Shown: piece after piece, positions 8,745 to 16,706 of the stretch
Layout of the letters: the number at the start of each line of letters is the position of its first letter
Position numbering within the stretch: the stretch's first letter is position 1
Origin: Nevskia sp.
Lineage (GTDB): Bacteria > Pseudomonadota > Gammaproteobacteria > Nevskiales > Nevskiaceae
Direction of reading: 5' to 3'
Length of the DNA: 38,313 nucleotides
Assembly (NCBI GenBank): GCA_028291645.1
Contig: JAQGNU010000223.1
Coordinates: forward strand, 1 to 38,313
The notes under the pieces: model-generated
What the model saw: only the letters and a program-made list of their open reading frames with translations
What the model was told of the DNA's origin: nothing
Database searches by the model: none
Translations under genes and position numbers: made by a program

Positions 8745-9893
8745 CTACAGTCTCTCGATGATGGTGACGTTGGCGACGCCGCCACCTTCGCACATGGTCT
8801 GCAGGCCGAAGCGCTTGTTGGTGCGCTCCAGTTCGTGCAGCAGCGTCGTCATCAGCTTGACGCCGGTGGCACCGAGCGGATGCGCCAGCGCGATGCCGCC
8901 GCCGTTGACGTTGGTCTGCGCATGCGGATAGCCGAGTTCCTTGAACCAGGCCAGCACCACCGGCGCAAAGGCTTCGTTGATCTCGACCAGATCGATGTCT
9001 TCCAGCTTCATGCCGGATTTCTTCAGTGCGTAACGCGTCGCCGGAATCGGTGCGGTCAGCATGAAGATCGGATCGTCGCCGAGCACACTCATGTGATGGA
9101 TGCGCGCACGCGGCTTTAGGTTGTAGCGCTTCAATGCGGCTTCCGAGACGATCAGCATCGCAGAAGCGGCATCGCCGGTCTGGCTCGACACGCCGGCGGT
9201 GATGGTGCCGCCCGGCGCCAAGGGTTCGAGCTTCTGCATCTGCTCGATCGAGGTTTCGCGCGTGGTCTCGTCGTGCTTGAGTCCCTTGGTTTCGATCGTC
9301 TCGCGATCGAAGCGGCCTTCGGCGATGGCCTTGCGCGCACGCGCGTGGCTCTCCAGCGAGAACGCTTCCATCGCATCGCGCGAGATGTTCCATTTGTCGG
9401 CGATCTTCTGCGCGCCGTAGAACTGCGACACCGGCTCGTCGCCGAAGCGCGCGGTCCAGCCGATACTGCCCGAGAACGGATCCTTGAAGCCGAGCGGTTG
9501 CGCAGCGATCATCGCCGACGAAATCGGAATCTGGCTCATGGTCTGCACGCCGCCGGCGATGACCACATCCTGCGTGCCGCTCATGACGCCCTGCGCGGCA
9601 AAGTGCACCGCCTGCTGCGAGGAACCGCACTGGCGATCGATGGTGACGCCCGGCACCGTCAGCGGTAGGCCGGCGGCGAGCCAGGCGCTGCGCGCAATGT
9701 TGCCGGCGAGCGGACCGATCGCATCGAGACAGCCGAAGATCACATCGTCGTAATCCTCGGCCGGAATGCCGTTGCGCGCGACCAGCGCCTTCAGCACATG
9801 CGCGCCGAGATCGGCGCCGTGAATCTGCGACAGACTGCCGCGGCGCTTGCCGGTCGGTGTGCGCAGCGCATCGACGATATAAGCCTCAGCCAT
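8745..9893 (-). CDS. fadA6: FadA6-like steroid ring catabolic thiolase
   Basis: 382 residues. Nucleophile C89 is in IDRQCGSSQQAV; H338 is in LAHPLGATG; C368 is in TMCEGGG. The phrases RTPTGKRRGSLSQIH, GCLDAIGPLAGNIAR, GGVQTMSQIPISSAM and the ending TMCEGGGVANVTIIERL match, from memory, mycobacterial FadA6 (Rv3556c) much better than general thiolases. FadA6 thiolyses an acyl-CoA produced after IpdAB opens the last ring. It sits between an ACAD pair and an SDR, as expected for a dehydrogenation, hydroxyacyl oxidation and thiolysis series. AGGA lies upstream of the ATG. The assignment rests on recall and should be confirmed by a phylogenetic tree. Confidence 0.87.
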   Translation of the reverse strand: MAEAYIVDALRTPTGKRRGSLSQIHGADLGAHVLKALVARNGIPAEDYDDVIFGCLDAIGPLAGNIARSAWLAAGLPLTVPGVTIDRQCGSSQQAVHFAAQGVMSGTQDVVIAGGVQTMSQIPISSAMIAAQPLGFKDPFSGSIGWTARFGDEPVSQFYGAQKIADKWNISRDAMEAFSLESHARARKAIAEGRFDRETIETKGLKHDETTRETSIEQMQKLEPLAPGGTITAGVSSQTGDAASAMLIVSEAALKRYNLKPRARIHHMSVLGDDPIFMLTAPIPATRYALKKSGMKLEDIDLVEINEAFAPVVLAWFKELGYPHAQTNVNGGGIALAHPLGATGVKLMTTLLHELERTNKRFGLQTMCEGGGVANVTIIERL

Positions 9894-9946
9894 GATTCCT
9901 GGTTTTCCTGGTTAACAAACCGCTGCAAAAAAAGTGTCGCTAAATC

Positions 9947-11002
9947 TTAAGTGAAAGTGACGCCGGGCCCCAGCGCCGCGCCGTCGGCGAAAATCGCATC
10001 GGCCACGCGCCGCTTGTGGAAAGTCTGATCGCCCCAGGCGGCATCGATTGCCCAGGCGCGCTTCATGAACATCTGCAGATCGGCTTCCCAGGTGTAGCCC
10101 ATCGCGCCATGCGCCTGCAGACTGTTGCGCGCGGCCACACGTGCGGCTTCGCCGGCGGCCAGCTTCGCGTGCGAGGCCATCACCGAGGCGCCCGGTTTGT
10201 TCTGTTCGAGCGCGTGCGCAGCACGGAACACGACCGGCTTGGCGAATTCGATTTTGACGGCGACGTCGGCGAGCTGATGTTTGACCGCCTGAAACGAGCC
10301 AATCGGCTTGCCGAACTGTTTGCGCTGCGCGGCGTGATCGATGCCGAGATCCAGCATGCGCTGCGCCAGGCCGAGCAATTGTGCCGCGATCGCCAGCGTC
10401 GCGCGATCGACGATCGCATTGCCGAGATCGCGGCCGTTGCGTGCCGGGCAGATGTAAGTCTGCCGCGACGGCGTCCATTTGACTTCATACAGCCGCCGCG
10501 ACTGATCGATACTCGGATGGCGGATCAGCTCGGCCTGCGCCGGCTTCAGCGCATGGATTTCGTTGTCGTGCCAGAGCAGCAGCAGATCGGCGAGCTGCGC
10601 ATCCGATACGAATGGATTGATCGGATGACCCAGCGCGATCCGCACGCTGCCCGCCGCAATCTTCGGCAGCCATTCCCGCTTCAGCGCGACATCGGCCGGC
10701 ATGTGATTGAACAGATGCACCGCAAGATAGGCGGTATCCGACAGCGAGTCCGGAATCGCGTAATAGCCCAGCTCCTGCTGCACCAATACCCAATCGAGAT
10801 CGCCCAGACCGATACCGTCGAAGGCTTCCGGTACCGACATCGCAGTGATGCCCTGGTCGGCCAGCTTGCCGCGCAGTTCGTGCGAGCGGCCGCTCTCGGT
10901 CTCCCAGGTTTCGCGCAACATCTCCGGCGCCGCTTCGACCATCAGGAACTTGCGCACCGCATCGCGGAACGCAATCTGCTGGCCGTCGAAAGTGAAGTCC
11001 AT
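9947..11002 (-). CDS. Acyl-CoA dehydrogenase, short-type subunit of second pair
   Basis: 351 residues from the ATG at 11002 (MDFTFDGQQIAFRDAVRKFL). A TTG at 11017 also opens the frame but lies inside a repeat element and is less likely. It contains HAAQRKQFGKPIGSFQAVKH and LQAHGAMGYTWEADLQMFMK, then ends without a YEGT/IYAGT motif, just like the subunit at 6513-7670. The central region is shortened and poorly conserved (around HPINPFVSDAQLADLLLLW). It is probably the partner of the ACAD at 11079-12242 in a heterotetramer like ChsE1-ChsE2 or IpdE1-IpdE2. The stop is 53 bp ahead of the fadA6-like start. Confidence 0.85.
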   Translation of the reverse strand: MDFTFDGQQIAFRDAVRKFLMVEAAPEMLRETWETESGRSHELRGKLADQGITAMSVPEAFDGIGLGDLDWVLVQQELGYYAIPDSLSDTAYLAVHLFNHMPADVALKREWLPKIAAGSVRIALGHPINPFVSDAQLADLLLLWHDNEIHALKPAQAELIRHPSIDQSRRLYEVKWTPSRQTYICPARNGRDLGNAIVDRATLAIAAQLLGLAQRMLDLGIDHAAQRKQFGKPIGSFQAVKHQLADVAVKIEFAKPVVFRAAHALEQNKPGASVMASHAKLAAGEAARVAARNSLQAHGAMGYTWEADLQMFMKRAWAIDAAWGDQTFHKRRVADAIFADGAALGPGVTFT

Positions 11003-11006
11003 TAAG

Positions 11007-11082
11007 GCAGTTTCCAATGGGCAGTTTGCAGTTTCCAGGCTGTTCCGAAAACTAGACGCGGGAAACTGGAAACCGGTGTCAT
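11007..11082. repeat. Dispersed CAGTTTCC/GGAAACTG element, copy 1
   Basis: The spacer between the two ACAD genes is filled by an imperfect inverted repeat with arms such as GCAGTTTGCAGTTTCCAG (11021-11038) and GGGAAACTGGAAACCGGTGT (11060-11079). A relative with the same arm words occurs at 19976-20058. No transposase is nearby. It looks like a small non-autonomous palindromic element. It runs into the end of the gene at 11079-12242 and just upstream of the start at 11002. Confidence 0.5.
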
Positions 11083-12242
11083 GAGCGCGGCAGCCCGAGC
11101 ATGCGTTCGGCGATGATGTTGCGCTGGATTTCGTTGGTGCCGGCGTAGATCGGCCCAGCCTGCGCGAACAGGAAGCCGTCGAGCCAGCCGTAGCTGCTGG
11201 CGTCCTCAGCCTGCGCCATCAATTCGCCGCGCGCGCCGAGAATCCGCATCGCGGTCTCGTGCATCAGCAGGTCGAGCTCGGACCAGAAAATCTTGTTGGT
11301 GCTCGACTCGGCGCCGATCTGTCCGCCCTTGGCCAAGCGGCAGGCGGTGCGATAGGTTGCCAGCGCATAGGCTTCGGCGCTCATCCAGCTCTTGATCACC
11401 GCATCGCGGATCGAAGGATCGGCGTCGGCGCTGGTTTGATTCTGCTTGTACAGATTCACCAGCAACTTCGCGGTCTGTTGGAAGCGCGCCGGCGAACGCA
11501 GCATCAGGCCGCGTTCGAAGCCGGCAGTCGCCATCGCGATATGCCAGCCCGCACCTTCTTCGCCGAGACGGTTCTCGACCGGCACGCGCACATTGTCGAA
11601 AAAGATTTCGGCGAAGCCCGGCAGGCCATTGAGCTGACGGATCGGACGGATCGTGATGCCCGGCAGGTTCAGCGGTAACAATACGAAGCTGAGGCCGTGA
11701 TGGCGCACCGAATTCGGGTCGCTGCGGAACAGGCCGAACAGCCAGTCGGCCCAGACCGCACGCGTCGACCAGGTCTTCTGGCCGTTGATGACGTAGTGAT
11801 CGCCGTCGCGCACGGCTTTACAACGGATCGCCGCCATATCAGAACCTGCGCCCGGCTCCGACCAGCCCTGTGCCCAGATGTCCTTGCCCGTTGCCATGCG
11901 CGGCAGGAAGCGCTTCTTCTGCTCGTCGGTGCCGAACTCCATCAAGGTCGGCGCCAGCAGGAAGATGCCGTTCTGGTTGACCCGCAGCGGCGCACCGGAG
12001 CGCCAGTATTCTTCTTCGAAGATCAGCCACTCGATCAGGTCGGCACCACGGCCGCCGACGTCCTTCGGCCAGGTCACCGCACTCCAGCATCCGCTGGCGA
12101 GCTGACCTTCCCAGGCGCGATGTGCGGCGAAACCTTCTTCGGTGTCAAAGCTCGGCAAGGCCTGCTGCGGCACCTGTTGTTCGAGCCAGGCGCGGATTTC
12201 GGCGCGGAAACGGCGCTGCGGTTCGGTGTACTCGAGTCTCAT
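11079..12242 (-). CDS. Acyl-CoA dehydrogenase, long subunit of second pair
   Basis: 387 residues from the ATG at 12242 (MRLEYTEPQRRFRAEIRAWL). The frame is open further upstream, but that part encodes the hairpin repeat. Features: WAQGWSEPGAGSDMA (123-137), INGQKTWST (152-160), and the C-terminal PIYAGTNEIQRNIIAERMLG. The MCAD glutamate position is alanine (YAGT), while E243 in GFERGLML aligns with the helix-G catalytic base of isovaleryl-CoA dehydrogenase. It likely combines with the shorter ACAD downstream into an FAD-dependent heterotetramer that introduces a 2,3-double bond in a steroid-ring acyl-CoA. The general family is certain; which of FadE30-33 it corresponds to is not. Confidence 0.88.
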   Translation of the reverse strand: MRLEYTEPQRRFRAEIRAWLEQQVPQQALPSFDTEEGFAAHRAWEGQLASGCWSAVTWPKDVGGRGADLIEWLIFEEEYWRSGAPLRVNQNGIFLLAPTLMEFGTDEQKKRFLPRMATGKDIWAQGWSEPGAGSDMAAIRCKAVRDGDHYVINGQKTWSTRAVWADWLFGLFRSDPNSVRHHGLSFVLLPLNLPGITIRPIRQLNGLPGFAEIFFDNVRVPVENRLGEEGAGWHIAMATAGFERGLMLRSPARFQQTAKLLVNLYKQNQTSADADPSIRDAVIKSWMSAEAYALATYRTACRLAKGGQIGAESSTNKIFWSELDLLMHETAMRILGARGELMAQAEDASSYGWLDGFLFAQAGPIYAGTNEIQRNIIAERMLGLPRS

Positions 12243-12243
12243 C

Positions 12244-12299
12244 GCATGCACGTCCTGTGCACGACGAAGCCATCCATGGCTTCGGGATTCAACACAAGC
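12244..12299 (+). repeat. Covarying hairpin repeat, copy 1 of 3
   Basis: A 56-base unit beginning GCATGCACGTCCTGT, with the hairpin GAAGCC-ATCCAT-GGCTTC and ending AACACAAGC. It is followed after one base by copy 2. The third copy is near sdhA. The stem letters differ between copies yet remain paired. Confidence 0.7.
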
Positions 12300-12300
12300 T

Positions 12301-12356
12301 GCATGCACATCCTGTACAAGACCGCGCCATCCTTAGCGCGGGGGTTTGACACAAGC
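12301..12356 (+). repeat. Covarying hairpin repeat, copy 2 of 3
   Basis: A 56-base unit beginning GCATGCACATCCTGT, with the hairpin CCGCGC-CATCCTTA-GCGCGG and ending GACACAAGC, in tandem with copy 1 at a 57-base period. The pair fills the 124-bp spacer between the echA20 stop (12367) and the next start (12242), oriented against transcription. Confidence 0.7.
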
Positions 12357-12366
12357 GAAACACACC

Positions 12367-13143
12367 TCACTTTTTCTTCTCCGCCTGTGTCGCGAAATCC
12401 GCCGCGCGCTTCTCGACGAACGCGCGCCGAGTCTCCGCCGAATCCTTGCTCATATAGGCCTGCAAGGTGAAGCCCTGTTCCCAGCGGTATTTGGTTTCGA
12501 GATTGCCGTCTTCGATGCCGTTGAGCGATTCCTTCGCCAGCCGGATCATCGCCGGGCTCTTTGCGGCGATCGTCTGTGCGATCGCCAGCGCGGTGTCGCG
12601 CAGCTGTGCTTTCGGCACGACTTTCTCGATCGCACCGAGCCGGTAGGCTTCGGCGGCATCGATCGACGCGCCGGTGAAATACATCGCGCGCACTTTCTGC
12701 ACCGGGAACAGCCGCTGCAGATGCGCACCACCGCCCATCGCGCCGCGATCGACTTCCGGCACGCCGAAGGTCGCGCAGTCCGAAGCGACGACGATATCCG
12801 CCGCACCGGCAAGCCCGATGCCGCCACCGAGCACGAAGCCGTGCACCGCGACAATCACCGGCACCGGGTTGCGATGCACCGCCTCGAAGCTGCGGTAGTT
12901 GCCGGCATTGACCGAGACGATCCGATCCGGCTGCGCATCGAGTTCCTTGATGTCGACGCCGGCACAGAAGCCGCGGCCCTCGGCACGGATGAGGATGACG
13001 TTGACGTCGTCCACGCGACCGAGACGCTCGATCTCGTCGGCCAGCGCGTGCCAGCCGGCATCGTTCAGCGCATTCACCGGCGGCCGGTCGATGACCAGTT
13101 CGGCAACGCCGGCGGCGATGTGAGTCTTGAACGGAGCGTTCAT
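12367..13143 (-). CDS. echA20: EchA20-like crotonase (steroid D-ring hydrolase)
   Basis: 258 residues. The words RPPVNALN, AEGRGFCAGVDIKE, GGGIGLAGAADIVVAS and FGVPEVDRGAMGGGAHLQRL match, from memory, the diagnostic regions of mycobacterial EchA20 (Rv3550). EchA20 is a crotonase-fold hydrolase that opens ring D of HIEC-CoA to give COCHEA-CoA, the substrate of IpdAB. At the two crotonase glutamate positions, the first is G110 and the second is E130, so it is not a standard hydratase, in keeping with EchA20. The oxyanion-hole glycines (61-64 and 107-108) are present. The ATG overlaps the ipdC stop as ATGA. The C-terminus is lysine-rich (AEKKK). Confidence 0.87.
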   Translation of the reverse strand: MNAPFKTHIAAGVAELVIDRPPVNALNDAGWHALADEIERLGRVDDVNVILIRAEGRGFCAGVDIKELDAQPDRIVSVNAGNYRSFEAVHRNPVPVIVAVHGFVLGGGIGLAGAADIVVASDCATFGVPEVDRGAMGGGAHLQRLFPVQKVRAMYFTGASIDAAEAYRLGAIEKVVPKAQLRDTALAIAQTIAAKSPAMIRLAKESLNGIEDGNLETKYRWEQGFTLQAYMSKDSAETRRAFVEKRAADFATQAEKKK

Positions 13144-14231
13144 GCGGTTTTCGCAAATGTTGTTGTCTGGTTCTGCGGTGCAATGTGCGCGAGACAGGCT
13201 TCGGCTTCGGCGACGATGCCGGCGATCAGTTGTTCGACGCTCGGCAGTGCATCGATCACCGCCGCCACCTGCCCGCTCGGCAACACGCCTTCGTCCGGAC
13301 GGCCATCGACCATCGCGCGTTGAATGATGACCGGCGCATTCGCCGCCATCATCGTCTGGATAGCCGAGTCACCTTCGCCGATCGCGGAAAAAAACGTCTT
13401 CGCCATGTGCGCCACCGACATGCCGGTCTGCTGGCGCCAGGCCCAGGCGCTGCTCAGCGCGACCAGCAGGCGGCGCAGCAGTCCGCCGTTTTCGAGTCGC
13501 AACAAAAACGGGTTGTCGATCATCCGCTGCGGCAGACCGTCGAGCGCGGTCGATGCGCGAATCTGCGCGGGATCTTTGACCTGCAGATAACGCTTCAGGG
13601 TTTCCGCCGGCACCGGCGAATCGCTGGTCATCAGGAAGCGCGTGCCCATCGCGATGCCGGCGGCGCCGAATGCGAGCGCACCGGCGAGGCCGCGGCCGGA
13701 GTGGAAGCCGCCGGCAGCGACCACCGGCACCTTCACCGCATCAAGCACTTGCGGCAGCAGCAGCGTGGTCGGCACCGAGCCGGTATGACCGCCACCTTCG
13801 GCACCCTGCACGGTGATGATGTCGGCGCCGAGCTGTACGGCTTTCTCGGCGTGCTTCAAGGCGCCGACGGTCGGCATGCAGAGGATGCCGGCGTCCTTGA
13901 AGCGAGCGATGGTTTTCGCATCGGGTCCGCGGCCGTAGCTGACTGCGCGCACGCGATCGCGGTGCTTGATCACGCAGTCGATCACTGCGTCGGCATTGGC
14001 CTGGAACATGTGGAAGTTGACGCCGAACGGGGCCTCGCTGGCCGCACGCACGCGCGCGATCTCGGCTTCGAGCGTTTCGGTCGACATCACCGCGGCGGCG
14101 AGGAAACCGAAACCGCCGGCTTTGCTCGTTGCCGAAACCAGCTTGCTGTCGGCGACCCAGCCCATCGCGGTCTGCACGATCGGATAACGGCAGCCGAGCG
14201 CAGCGGTCAGCGGCGTTTGCAAGGCGCTCAT
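13140..14231 (-). CDS. ipdC: IpdC-like FMN-dependent oxidoreductase (nitronate monooxygenase family)
   Basis: 363 residues, a TIM-barrel flavoprotein. The N-terminal YPIVQTAMGWVAD and GGFGFLAAAV, the central ITVQGAEGGGHTGSV (with the family histidine) and the FMN phosphate region AAGGFHSGRGLAGALAFGA...MGTRF are all present. Its position between echA20 and another crotonase, in a cluster with ipdA, ipdB and ipdF, identifies it as the counterpart of IpdC (Rv3553). IpdC acts with IpdF on the hydroxy-indanone CoA thioester before EchA20 ring opening. The start overlaps the upstream stop as ATGA. Family call is firm; the precise redox step follows from the mycobacterial pathway. Confidence 0.85.
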   Translation of the reverse strand: MSALQTPLTAALGCRYPIVQTAMGWVADSKLVSATSKAGGFGFLAAAVMSTETLEAEIARVRAASEAPFGVNFHMFQANADAVIDCVIKHRDRVRAVSYGRGPDAKTIARFKDAGILCMPTVGALKHAEKAVQLGADIITVQGAEGGGHTGSVPTTLLLPQVLDAVKVPVVAAGGFHSGRGLAGALAFGAAGIAMGTRFLMTSDSPVPAETLKRYLQVKDPAQIRASTALDGLPQRMIDNPFLLRLENGGLLRRLLVALSSAWAWRQQTGMSVAHMAKTFFSAIGEGDSAIQTMMAANAPVIIQRAMVDGRPDEGVLPSGQVAAVIDALPSVEQLIAGIVAEAEACLAHIAPQNQTTTFAKTA

Positions 14232-15106
14232 TGCAGATTCTTCTTGTTGCTCGCCGCCATCGCCTTGGCATCGACGCCGCCGAGGTTGTGGCCGGTCGTC
14301 AGCTGATTGTGCGCATGGGCGAAGTGGTGCCAGCCGAAAGCCGCGTCCATTGCCGCGCGCTTGCCCTGCAGATCTTCGACGTGATTGATCGACTGCTTGG
14401 CCAACGCCAGCGCCAGACGCGGCTGCTGGGCGATGCGCGCAGCCATCGCATCGACTTCGGCAGTCAACTGCGCGCGCGGCACCACGCGATTGACCATGCC
14501 CAGCTGCAGCGCGCGCTGCGCGGTCATCGGCTCGCCGAGGAACAGGAATTCCTTGGCGATGCGCGGATTGAGTTCGTAGGCGTGGGCGAAATACTCGACG
14601 CCGGGAATGCCCATCTTCAGGGTCGGATCGATGAAGTATGCGTCCTCGCTGGCGACAATCAGGTCACACACCCAGGCCAGCATCAGGCCGCCGGCGATGC
14701 AGGCGCCCTGCACGCGCGCGATGGTCGGCTTGGGAATATCGCGCCAGCGGCGGCACATGCCGAGGTAGACCTCCTGCTCGCGTGCGTACTGCAATTCGCC
14801 GCCGGGCTTGCCGACGTGGTCGTACCAGAGATGCGCGCGCGCAAAGCTCAGGTGCGCGTCGCGCTCCGGCGTGCCGATGTCGTGGCCCGCCGAGAAATTC
14901 TTGCCCGCACCCGCCAGCACGATGAGCTTGACCGTATCGTCGTCGACCGCGCGCCGGAACGCGGCATCGAGCGCGTAGGTCATCTTCGAGTTCTGCGCGT
15001 TGTGATAGCGCGGACGGTTCATCGTCACCGTCGCCACGCCGTCGCGGACGTCGTAGCGCACGACTTCATCGCTGACATCCTGCGGGGTGGGCGCGGGTGC
15101 GTTCAC
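14228..15106 (-). CDS. Crotonase-fold protein lacking both hydratase glutamates
   Basis: 292 residues. It is a crotonase by TMNRPRYHNAQ, GAGKNFSAGHDIG (oxyanion hole) and ACIAGGLMLAWVCDLIVASE. At the two catalytic glutamate positions of enoyl-CoA hydratase this protein has M142 (in GGLMLA) and T162 (in FIDPTLKMG), so simple water addition by the usual mechanism is doubtful. An insertion around residues 82-118 (HLWYDHVGKPGGELQ) lengthens it relative to classical hydratases. The ATG lies 5 bp after the stop of the thiolase-fold gene. It may act as a hydrolase, isomerase or lyase on a C/D-ring CoA ester; I cannot decide which. Confidence 0.82.
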   Translation of the reverse strand: MNAPAPTPQDVSDEVVRYDVRDGVATVTMNRPRYHNAQNSKMTYALDAAFRRAVDDDTVKLIVLAGAGKNFSAGHDIGTPERDAHLSFARAHLWYDHVGKPGGELQYAREQEVYLGMCRRWRDIPKPTIARVQGACIAGGLMLAWVCDLIVASEDAYFIDPTLKMGIPGVEYFAHAYELNPRIAKEFLFLGEPMTAQRALQLGMVNRVVPRAQLTAEVDAMAARIAQQPRLALALAKQSINHVEDLQGKRAAMDAAFGWHHFAHAHNQLTTGHNLGGVDAKAMAASNKKNLQ

Positions 15107-15111
15107 GATGT

Positions 15112-16299
15112 TCAGCGCTTCACGATCACGGAGGAACCGTGGCCGAACAGGCCCTGGTTCGCGGTGATGCCGACCTTGGCATTCGTCACCTGGCGCTCGC
15201 CGGCCTCGCCACGCAGCTGCCAGGCCAGTTCGCAGACCTGCGCCAGCGCCTGCGCCGGCACCGCTTCGCCGAAGCAGGCGAGGCCGCCGGAAGTATTCAC
15301 CGGCAGGCGGCCGCCGAGCTTGGTCACGCCTGCGCGCACCAGCTTGGCACCATCGCCGCGGGCACAGAGCTGCAGGTCCTCGATCCAGTCCAGCTCCAGC
15401 GCGGTCGACAGGTCATAGACTTCAGCCAGACTGATGTCCTCGGGGCCGATGCCGGCTTCCTCATAGGCCTTGCGCGGAAGCGCGGCGCGGAAGCGCTGCG
15501 GCTCGCAGGCGACGGCGGAGTCGGTCGCCAGATCCGGCATCTCGATCACCGCCGAGGCAAAGCTCGGCGTCACCGTCGAGATCGCGGCGATCCGCGGCGC
15601 ACTGGCCTTGCCGATGCGCTTCGCATAATCGAGGCTCGATACGATCAGCGCGGCGGCGCCATCGGAGGTCGCGCAGATGTCCATCAGGCGCAGCGGGTCG
15701 GCGACCATCGCCGAGGCGCGCACGTCCTCCACGGTGAATTTCTTGCGGTAGCGCGCGTAGGGATTCAGCGCGCCGTGCTCGGCATTCTTCAGCTTGACCA
15801 GCGCGAAGTCATCCTGCGTATCGCCGTAGATTTCCATGCGGCGCCGCGCGTACAGCGCGAAGTAAGTCGGGTTGGTGATGCCGAGGCGGAAGCGCACCCA
15901 ATCCGGATCGTCCGGACGCTCGCCCGGCGCCGGCTTGAGGAAGCCTTTGGGCGTGGTATCGGCGCCGATCACCAGCGCGACTTCGCACTCGCCGGACAGA
16001 ATCTTCGAGCGCGCCGCGGCGAGCGCCTGCGAGCCCGAGGCGCACGCCGCATACGAAGTATTGACCTGCGCGCCCTGCCAGCCGAGTGCCTGCGCGAAGG
16101 TGGCGCCGGCGACATAGCCGGGATAGCCGTTGCGCATCGTCGCCGCGCCGGACACGAACTGGATATCACGCCAGTTCACACCGGAATCGGCCAGCGCATC
16201 GCGCGCCGCCTTGACGCCGTACTCGACGAAATTCTTGCCCCACTTGCCCCAGGGGTGCATGCCGACGCCGAGGATCGCGATGTCCTTGTTGGTGCTCAC
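15112..16299 (-). CDS. Lipid-transfer/thiolase-fold protein (Ltp family), partner of DUF35
   Basis: 395 residues from a GTG at 16299 that overlaps the DUF35 stop as GTGA; an ATG at 16317 gives six more residues. The fold is thiolase, with the active-site-like cysteine C86 in YAACASGSQAL. The usual C-terminal GHPxGATG is replaced by ACFGEAVPAQ within NTSGGLACFGE, as in SCP-x/Ltp proteins that are not true thiolases. In actinobacteria Ltp2 with a DUF35 domain protein (ChsH2) is a retro-aldolase removing the C17 side chain. Ltp3/Ltp4 also sit next to DUF35 genes. Here the pair is embedded among ring C/D genes, so the substrate could be a side-chain or a ring intermediate. Confidence 0.85.
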   Translation of the reverse strand: MSTNKDIAILGVGMHPWGKWGKNFVEYGVKAARDALADSGVNWRDIQFVSGAATMRNGYPGYVAGATFAQALGWQGAQVNTSYAACASGSQALAAARSKILSGECEVALVIGADTTPKGFLKPAPGERPDDPDWVRFRLGITNPTYFALYARRRMEIYGDTQDDFALVKLKNAEHGALNPYARYRKKFTVEDVRASAMVADPLRLMDICATSDGAAALIVSSLDYAKRIGKASAPRIAAISTVTPSFASAVIEMPDLATDSAVACEPQRFRAALPRKAYEEAGIGPEDISLAEVYDLSTALELDWIEDLQLCARGDGAKLVRAGVTKLGGRLPVNTSGGLACFGEAVPAQALAQVCELAWQLRGEAGERQVTNAKVGITANQGLFGHGSSVIVKR

Positions 16300-16706
16300 G
16301 CGCGCACCTGCTTCCACTTCCAGGTCAGCTTGCCGTCGTCGAGCGGTTCCAGCACCAGCTCCATGTCGAGTCCGGCCTTCAGTGATGCGAGTTCGGTGCC
16401 GGTCGCCAGCTGGCCGAGCACGACCATTTTCTCCTTCAGCAATTCCACCGCGGCGATGCCGAACGGCTGGAACGGCGCGCTAGCGATGTACGGCTCCGGC
16501 GGCTGGTAGGACGCACTGGTGAACGACCACAGCTTGCCGCTGCGCGACAGCGGCACCTCTTCGAAACGCTCGCTGCTACAGTCGGGATTGCGGCAGTAAC
16601 CCTGCAACTTGGGAAAGTAATAGGTGCCGCAGACGCTGCAGCGCGAGCCGAGCAGCTGCGGTTTGTCACCGAGCGTGAACCAGCCTTCGAGGACGGGCGT
16701 GCTCAC
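16296..16706 (-). CDS. DUF35 OB-fold protein with zinc ribbon
   Basis: 136 residues. The N-terminal rubredoxin-like zinc ribbon has C23, C26, C38 and C43 (CSVC...CRNPDC). The OB-fold follows, with SGKLWSFT, PEPYIASAPFQPFGIAAVEL and a C-terminal LVLEPL...WKW. Such proteins form complexes with thiolase-fold Ltp proteins and shape the acyl-CoA site; some are essential for aldolase or thiolase activity. It is coupled to its neighbours on both sides (ATGA with the ipdB stop, GTGA with the Ltp gene), which supports a fixed stoichiometric complex with the downstream Ltp protein. Confidence 0.87.
   Translation of the reverse strand: MSTPVLEGWFTLGDKPQLLGSRCSVCGTYYFPKLQGYCRNPDCSSERFEEVPLSRSGKLWSFTSASYQPPEPYIASAPFQPFGIAAVELLKEKMVVLGQLATGTELASLKAGLDMELVLEPLDDGKLTWKWKQVRA

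Noticed and set aside
7738-8931. A 397-codon plus-strand frame opposite the SDR
   Set aside because: It is antisense to the SDR with catalytic residues intact, and the protein has shadow composition.
12243-12366. C-terminal extension of an ORF through the spacer repeats into translated text (ORF 12239-13183)
   Set aside because: That frame is not the echA20 frame; the apparent peptide is simply translation of the two hairpin repeats.
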